Below the pieces are notes generated by a model. It saw nothing but the letters and a program-made list of their open reading frames with translations, had not been told where the DNA came from and made no database searches. Below are positions 57,735 to 64,000 of a DNA stretch of 64,000 bases, in pieces. Source of the DNA: Lasiosphaeria ovina. Its lineage: Eukaryota; Ascomycota; Sordariomycetes; Sordariales; Lasiosphaeriaceae. Position numbers and translations under genes: made by a program. The stretch spans positions 3,472,001 through 3,536,000 of the forward strand of contig JAULSN010000001.1 of the NCBI GenBank assembly GCA_033439765.1, given 5' to 3'. Position 1 is the first letter of the stretch. Each line of letters starts with the position of its first letter.

Positions 57735-59635
57735 TTCGATCGGCTCACACAGAAACACCTAGCTGCCGCGTTGTTTTCGTCCCATGCATTGGCTCGCTGC
57801 TGCGGTCGGGCGGTGCGGTTCGGTGGGGTTTGCAGAGGTGCGCGTAGCGTTGCGCGTGCCTCTTGTCTTGAGTTGGATTTCAATTTGATATTAGTCGCGG
57901 GTGTTTTCGTTGTTTTGGGCAACTGCGCTCCCAGCGGTATAATCCGCAGGTATAAAAGAGGCTGGGGACTGGGGGGTGGGCTAATAAGCTACAGGTGGAA
58001 CCCACCTATCATCTCAACCTGAGCAATGAGGGGAGTTCGGATACGTTAGCGCCACCCGCCCGCAAGAGGTGATGGCCACTGAATTGGATGGGACGACGTG
58101 CTTTTCAGCTGCCCTCGCCGCTGGGATCGGGCGGGACGGGAAACCCCACCCTGCTGCCCATCCTCCATCCTTGACCAGCATGGCATGGAGGGTATCGAGG
58201 CCAGTGCAACAACAGTTCCAGCCTTTTCGCGACGATGTCAACGCCTTCCTTCCATGCTGCCTGATCAGTAACCCCGCCGCCGGTTGCGCCGACTGCTCAA
58301 CGCTTGCCGAGATGTGCATAAGGCTCGAGTCGGCCATGGATGTCAATGAAACATTTTCTTCATCAATTAACCAGCAGCTACCTAATCAATCAAGGTATTC
58401 GTAGCCTGGGAAGCGCCGCCGGCCTCTCCACCGCGGGCCGGGGGCCTGGCCTGGCCTGGGCGGGTTTGTCTTTCGATTTGCCTTCTGACAACCTATCGTC
58501 CATTACGGGATGACGATTGATGCCATACCATGCGTTTCCATCTCATCACCTAAACACAACATGCATTCGCTCATGTGCGATAGTTCTTCAACGAAGATTT
58601 CAGCCAGCCTCGCGGTTTCAGCTTTTACAGTACGAATATTTGCGTCAGCATTGTTGATGCTACCTTCCATGCCTTGCGGACGCAGTGCATCTCGACTAAC
58701 TCCCCCAATGGAGCGAGTGTGCCCGGGCCGCCGCAGACGAGCAGACCTTGTATCCGTATCCGCGGATCCCACCAGACGCGACGTCTGTGTGTGTGTGCCT
58801 CCTCCCTGCTGGGCAGGTTGTTTGCCCTATGGGATTTTGTTGGCGAATGCCCGAGTATGGATGTGGTGTATCCTGATCACTACCTACTTCGCACGTACTT
58901 CGTACACCGCTCAATGCCGTGGATACCATCAATCAGTCGGCACCTCGTGGAGGTTGTATGTATCATGCGCCCTGCTGCATTTTGTGGCCCCGATATGGCC
59001 TCTGACGGGGTGTGGTTGGACTGCGGCTTTTTTTCCTCTTCCCTCTCGAGGCGATTTGACAGATTGCTGACTGCACGACTGCTCCTCACCATGCTCTTAC
59101 ACGTGTCGATCGGCAATGGCTTGAATTCCGGTTTTGCTGCCTTTCCCTCTTTTCTACGTATCTGCGCCTTTCCACACCCACTGGAAGGCGGGCTAACGTA
59201 GCTAATGAGGGCCTGCAGAACGGCCGGAGGAAGGGGAGGGGGGGCCTCCACGCAGGTGTCACCATCCGAGACCCGTGGTCCACCATTCACAGAGCTCGGG
59301 GTTAGATGTGTTTACAAACGGGATGCTTCACGCGCAGCCAATCGAGGTCGAGAAGAGCAGGCTCTGGATATTCTTCATCTCTGCTGCCTGAATAGCTACT
59401 TTACCTATCTATGTGCCGAGATAGCACCACAAACACGCACGCGCGCCTTCCTATGCAAAAAGAAAATGCCAATCCCGATCTCATCCATAGTTAGAAAAAG
59501 CACTTGTCGCCAGTGTGTGCGTGGTGTTGGGTATAAGTCATTTTACTCTGGTGATAGATCTAACTGTGGAAGTCACTCCTAGAGTAGACAAAAAAAACCA
59601 AGCACTTGTCGTCAGTTTCGTCGTCACCGGACGCT
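57735..59635. other. intergenic, giant-gene promoter and CBH 3' side
   Basis: Holds the promoter and 5' UTR of the leashin-like gene and the 3' UTR of the cellobiohydrolase. TATAAAAG at 57951-57958 lies on the plus strand, 121 bp before a 110-codon frame that starts at 58072; I recognise no family in that frame. A minus-strand frame at 58503-58772 contains a protein-like but unidentified run (LAEIFVEELSHMSECMLCLG). Neither is firm. Confidence 0.4.
58072..58404 (+). CDS. hypothetical ORF (110 aa), weak
   Basis: ATG at 58072 (MATELDGTTCFSAALAAGIG) to TAG at 58402-58404. A TATAAAAG lies 121 bp upstream on the same strand, which is the only positive sign. Cys-rich middle (CCLISNPAAGCADC). No family recognised; a minus-strand frame overlaps it. 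Chance occurrence is likely. Confidence 0.12.
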   Translation: MATELDGTTCFSAALAAGIGRDGKPHPAAHPPSLTSMAWRVSRPVQQQFQPFRDDVNAFLPCCLISNPAAGCADCSTLAEMCIRLESAMDVNETFSSSINQQLPNQSRYS

Positions 59636-61424
59636 CTAGTTACCCGCCGTAAACGTCGAGTTGATGGCCCCCAGCTTGATGTTGGAGTAGACGACCGAGG
59701 CGTCGGGGTGGGCAGCCTCGACCGTCTTCGGCACGCCGGCCTCGGGGTCGCAGCGCCCGCGGGTGACGCCGGGCTTGGACGGGTCCGCGTCGGCCGGGAA
59801 GTGGCTGTCGAGCCAGTTCATGGACACAGCACTAGGGAAAAAAGTTAGTCAACCAGGACCCGACATCTCGAAAAAGGGGGGGAAGAATGAAATAGCAAAG
59901 TGTAAAAGAGAAATGAAAGTAGAAAGATTCAACTTACTAGTCGTCCCACACGCTGAGCACCAACACCATCTTCTCGAGCGACTTGCCCATGGCCGCCATG
60001 CCGCCCAGCGTGCCAAAGTAGTTGTTGTCGCCAAAGACGGTCTTTTGCTGCTTGCAAAAATTGTCGCTGATGTGGTTGACAGCATCAACGCCGCCAATCT
60101 CGGCTATGTTGTCACAAACAGCAATGTTAGAAAAACGTGGGATACACAGAGGTGGCGGAGTCTAAACGTACAAACCGAGTTGGGGATGACCTTGCCGCCC
60201 TGGACGTAGAAGCGGTGGATGCTCTGGAGGGTGCCCGTGTTGGTGCCGTCGTCGGTGACAAACTGCGTGACGATGGTGAAGGGCTTGGACGTGTCAACCG
60301 ACATGTCGGTGCCGGTGCCGTAGAACTTTTGGTTGCCCATGCGGAAGCTGTTGAAGTCGCAACCGTCTGCACACGTTTGTCTCTCTCGTCAGTCACTCTC
60401 CCCCTTGAAACCCCAATTGTCTATTTCTTGAAGAAGGAGAAGAAAAAGCTTACCCTTGTCGCACATGCCCGCGTACCGATCGTCCCCGTTGCCGCAGTCG
60501 GTCCCCTCGCACCGCGTCTGCGCATTCACCTTGCACGGGTGCGGCGTGTAGGCCGTCGAGTCGAGGTTCGCCTCCCAGATGTCCATCTCGGCACAGCACG
60601 CCCCGTACTTACCCGTGCCCGACTTCCATCCCTCGGAGTTGGCCTGTTGTGTCCCCAATATCGTCAGCCAGCTACTTCAGAGGAAAGGACGGCGAGTGAA
60701 GAGAGATGGAAAGAAGAATGGCGGTAAAAACACATACCTCGCCGTCGATGAACTTGATGTCGGAGGGGCACTGGCTGTCGCAGTAGCCGGTGCCGTACTT
60801 TGCGCCGGCCTTGTTGCCGGAGAAGCGGGCCAGACCGCCGTCCTCGTCCATCTCGGAGAAGTAGACGGCGCCGTTGAGGCCGCACGGCAGCTTGGACACG
60901 TCGACGTCAAAGGTGAACTCCTTATTGAGTAGGTTGAAGAGGCGGTACTTTGTGTCGCTGGCCATTAGATACAGGCGCGAGCCGACGTTGGCGCCGTTGT
61001 CGTTCTTGGTCACGAACTGCAGCTTGAGCGCGCCGTCCGAGGGAGTCGTCACGCCGTACGTCTTGGCGTAGTCGGCCCCGTCGATGGCGCAGTTGGCCGC
61101 GCACGTCTTGCCGTCCGGGCACGCCGTCGTGTTCCAGTCGCTGCCGCTGTAGCAGTTGGTGTAGCCTGTCGTGACGTGCGTCCACCGCCAGTTTGCCTGA
61201 CGAACGCTGTTAGTTGGGGCTCTGTGCGGAATAGGGGGGGTCTTGTTGTTGTTGGTGTTGTCACTCACGTCCAGGACCACGGCAGTGTTCTCCTTGGTGC
61301 AAGACCCAGCGGCAGTGCACACCTGCATAGGCAGCGAAGGGTGCTTCTCGGCCGTGTTGGTTCCCACCTGCTGGCCCAGCACTGCGCTGGCCAAGGAGAG
61401 CGCCGCAACTGCCCGGGTATACAT
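59636..61424 (-). CDS. GH7 cellobiohydrolase (reducing-end exocellulase), catalytic domain only
   Basis: Six exons: 61424-61269, 61196-60738, 60643-60454, 60366-60172, 60103-59938, 59831-59636; 453 residues, introns of 72, 94, 87, 68 and 106 bp. Secreted: signal peptide [17 protein letters not shown], mature start probably Gln18. The GH7 active-site motif [11 protein letters not shown] places the nucleophile at E224, the assisting Asp at D226 and the acid/base at E229. Other family blocks: [35 protein letters not shown]-like [39 protein letters not shown] and a final [14 protein letters not shown]7 enzymes of this type release cellobiose from cellulose chain ends; the loop-rich long form fits a cellobiohydrolase rather than an endoglucanase. 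There is no linker or CBM1, so it ends with the catalytic domain. Likely under cellulose induction and carbon repression, inferred from family. Confidence 0.93.
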
Positions 61425-63201
61425 GTTGTAGGTAGTTTTGATGTGAAAGGGGGGATAGGGGGTTGTGTTGATAGACGGTCGAGAATGTTTTTCTCTACAA
61501 CTTCTACTGAGCAGACAGCTTCCTTCCTTTATACACTGGTTCTCAGTGGGAACGAGACCGTACATTGGGGCATTCTCTCTGCCCATCTACAGACAATCTA
61601 ATCTAATTATTGCGGAGGGACATCTTTAGGAAGAGACGAGGCCCGAGATGCGCCACTTTGGGCGCCATATTCGGCACGCCGCCCGCAACAGCTCGCGGAG
61701 CGACAGCAGCAACATTGGCATGACGACGTTGATAAAGACCGCCAGACCCTAGGCCTTGCTGAAGGCAATAAGATGCCGCTAGCGGTCCACGTCGCTTGGG
61801 CCTCGGATCGGTCAAGTTGGTGTTACTAGACGGCCAGTTCGGTTCCCGCATTGAAGCTAGCAGTCAGCAGGGGAGCATTGCGGCTCTGAGCAGGGAGCGA
61901 CTTAATCTATACCACTTACGAGCCGCCCGGGGTCCATGGACCGAATTGCTGGATGCGTATGTGGTCGGGATGTGTGCATGGATGACATGAAACCGAGCCG
62001 AGCGGACGGGGGACGAAAAGGGGAAAAAGGGCGGCGAGCGGCTGGCTACTATCCCAAGTGTGGCGTCCATAGATGCCAGTGATCGGCGCCAGATAGAGGC
62101 AAAGTCAGCCGCACCTACTATCGCCGTCCATGTCATGCATTGTGTGTCTGTGTCTGTATATCTTCACTGGGTACCTTACCGACATGGATAGGGCCGGGGT
62201 TGCCGATGGTAGCAAGCCGCTCAAGAGTTTGACCCGTCCGCACTCTTTTCTTGTACTATACTGTAGGTAGCCTGGCTACGCGTAGACACACACAAAGAAA
62301 CAGCGGGTGGGAAGGAGTATGCGGTGTCTTTTGGCTCACCTCGGTGAGCAAGAGAATTGTTCATCGCCAGCGTCTCATGCTTCCTCCGACCCAGCATAAT
62401 TGCCACTCCGAATGAAATCGTGGTCCATTCATTATAACTTCTGCTCCTTTCTCTCTTTTCCCGACCAAGAGGCTAGGCCGAGCACCCAGCTACCTCTTTG
62501 GCAGCCGAAACCAAGGAAACTGAAAGAAAAGGGAAGTAAAAATGTATTTGTATTCGCAAGGTAGAAGCGAACACTATTATATGGCAGTCAGGCCAACAGG
62601 CAATCCTGTTGCAGCCGACTTTACCAACGTCAACCCTACAGGTGCCGTACAAGCAACAGCTTCCACCTTGTGGATAAGGAAGAAAGCGTACCTCGCTCTC
62701 TTAAAGATAAGTCAGAAAAGGAAACCCCGTGAGAGTGAGCGTGCCTGCCAAAGAGACCGACCTAATGTGGGGCAGACGCTCGGGCCGATCTCTGTCCTTA
62801 CCCCGGTGTCCCCGACCTACAAACACAACCAAATCGGGGGGAATCAGAACTGCGACATTGAAACCGAAAGAGAAGCTGCGTCTCAAAGTAGCGCGCTTGA
62901 CAAGATTCATCTTGCAGTGATACGTCTCTTTTGTCTTTTAGTCTAAGGTAGGTATAGATTCTTGCTTTAAAGAGCCTATCTAGTTCCAGCTTGGAACCAA
63001 GGTAATTCTAGAGCGCTTGGAGTGGACGGGAAATACTCCGAATCTGAGTGCACAATCGACATTTGACTCGACCTCAATTGCATCATCAAATCAAAATCCA
63101 CCACCAATTGCAACTTCCCACACAACTTCTCCGTGCACAAGGTAAGGAAACAGCTCTCCCCGACGACTCATCCGTCACCCACCTCCCACTTCCCCCCAAA
63201 A
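61425..63201. promoter_or_regulatory. divergent spacer, cellobiohydrolase/folate gene
   Basis: A 1.8-kb spacer with both promoters. CreA-consensus matches include GCGGAG near 61612 and CCGGGG near 61927. No further gene: the open frame at 62542-62946 has no family resemblance. Confidence 0.4.
61528..61533 (-). promoter_or_regulatory. TATA box of the cellobiohydrolase (candidate)
   Basis: TATAAA on the minus strand, 104 bp upstream of the ATG, a usual spacing for strongly expressed fungal cellulase genes. Confidence 0.5.
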
Positions 63202-64000
63202 ATGGCAGACAACGAGCAGCGGCAGCAGCACACGTCTCCCGCGCCTCCAGCCCCGCCTCCCCTCAAGAGCCTATGGTCGGTCCGCAGCGCAGCCGGCGAG
63301 CCCTTCGCAGCGGTGCGCGTGCGCAACCTGCAGGCCGTGGTGCAGGCCGGCGTCGACGCCTGGGGGCGGGCGAACCGCGCGCAGCCCGTGCTGGTGTCGG
63401 CCGAGATCTACTTCCACGCCCCCTTTGACACGGCCGCCTCGGACGACCGCCTCGGCGCCGACACGGTCCACTACGGCCTGCTGAGCAAGGCCGTCGCCGT
63501 GAGCCTGCTGCCCGCATCCATCGCCGCCGCCGCCGCCGTGAACAAGACGGCCACGGATGCCGCGACCCTGCGCGACGTGCTCGACTGCGTCTGGAGCCAC
63601 CTGACGGGCCGCCGCCTCGACGGCGTCGCCTCCCTGTCGCCCTCCTTTCTGGCCCTCGCCCGCGTGCGCTACCTCGCCGTCACCGTCACTCTGCCCAAGG
63701 CCTCGCTGCTGGGCGATAGCGTCAGCTTGACTGCCGCCGCCGTCTTCGCCCAGCCGTCTGCTCCTGCCCCCGCTCCCATTGGAGATCAGACGCAGTCGCA
63801 GCAGCAGCCGCAAACGCAACCGGACCAGCTGGCCATTGCCCTGGAGCTGCACAACCTGCGCGTGCCGACGCTGGTCGGCGTCAACGACAACGAGCGCCTC
63901 GCCAAGCAGGTCGTAGTAGCGAGCCTGACGGTAGACAAGTTCGACCAGAAGCTCGACACTTACACAAGCATCGAGACGCTTGTTGTCAAGGTTTGTTTTG
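63202..64000 (+). CDS. Dihydroneopterin aldolase (FolB)-type folate biosynthesis protein, 5' part
   Basis: Open frame from ATG 63202 to the window edge, at least 263 codons; incomplete. MADNEQRQQ and a Pro-rich stretch lead to AVRVRNLQAVVQAGVDAW, then PVLVSAEIYF, TVHYGLLSKAV and VTVTLPKASLLGDSV, which follows the FolB fold's strand-loop-strand pattern with the VHYG/Y motif. A second FolB-like repeat seems to begin at LAIALELHNLRVPTLVGVND and NERLAKQVVVASLTVDKF. FolB converts dihydroneopterin to hydroxymethyl-dihydropterin; fungal Fol1 proteins carry two tandem FolB repeats before pterin kinase and synthase domains, but a FolB-only protein is equally possible. AAGGTTTGTT near 63990 could be a splice donor. 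Upstream ATG 63048 lies in another frame. Confidence 0.75.
   Translation, partial: MADNEQRQQHTSPAPPAPPPLKSLWSVRSAAGEPFAAVRVRNLQAVVQAGVDAWGRANRAQPVLVSAEIYFHAPFDTAASDDRLGADTVHYGLLSKAVAVSLLPASIAAAAAVNKTATDAATLRDVLDCVWSHLTGRRLDGVASLSPSFLALARVRYLAVTVTLPKASLLGDSVSLTAAAVFAQPSAPAPAPIGDQTQSQQQPQTQPDQLAIALELHNLRVPTLVGVNDNERLAKQVVVASLTVDKFDQKLDTYTSIETLVVKVCF

Noticed and set aside
63048..63428. 126-codon plus-strand frame at the right end
   Set aside because: Out of frame with the FolB-like protein that starts at 63202 and without family resemblance.

Overview
The window is nuclear DNA of a filamentous ascomycete, most likely a Sordariomycete. This rests on short GT-AG introns of about 50-200 bp, intron-bearing tRNA genes, L-arabinitol dehydrogenase, a GH7 cellobiohydrolase, a LaeA-type methyltransferase and a giant leashin-like protein, a family confined to Pezizomycotina. 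Genes sit singly on both strands with GC-rich coding DNA; there are no operons and no intact transposon was recognised. I cannot name the species from sequence alone.

Layout: PEX2, a peroxisomal RING peroxin (minus, 496-1986). A broken 3-hydroxyacyl-CoA dehydrogenase relic (2866-3343) and a decayed stretch to about 6.2 kb. L-arabinitol 4-dehydrogenase (plus, 6926-8174). ATP synthase subunit g (plus, 9073-9959). A LaeA-like methyltransferase with five exons (minus, 13475-14729). A desert of about 9.3 kb with no supportable gene (14730-24023). A six-exon APC-superfamily permease (minus, 24024-26148). A small tRNA neighbourhood with Ser-CGA, Met-CAT and a second Ser-CGA, all with introns. UTP4 of the small-subunit processome (minus, 29026-31816), head-to-head with nicotinate phosphoribosyltransferase (plus, 32816-34332).

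One third of the window, 36118-57734 on the minus strand, is a single two-exon gene for a protein of about 7,178 residues. It resembles leashin (LAH, often annotated 'involucrin repeat protein'), the tether that holds Woronin bodies at the cell cortex or septum. It has a conserved-looking basic N-terminus, an Arg/Asp repeat, a charged helix, about thirty copies of a Lys-rich KKSKKDKK module in acidic spacers, at least eight Gly/Ala hydrophobic segments, and a C-terminal coiled coil plus globular domain after the only intron.

The right end carries a secreted GH7 cellobiohydrolase without a cellulose-binding module (minus, 59636-61424) and the 5' part of a dihydroneopterin aldolase-type folate gene (plus, 63202 to the window edge).

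The genes do not form one pathway. LAD and the cellobiohydrolase both belong to plant-biomass use. PEX2 and the giant tether both concern peroxisomes, since Woronin bodies derive from peroxisomes, but they lie 34 kb apart and this is probably coincidence. Exon boundaries were chosen by hand from splice consensus, reading-frame phase and family similarity; no alignment or transcript data were available.
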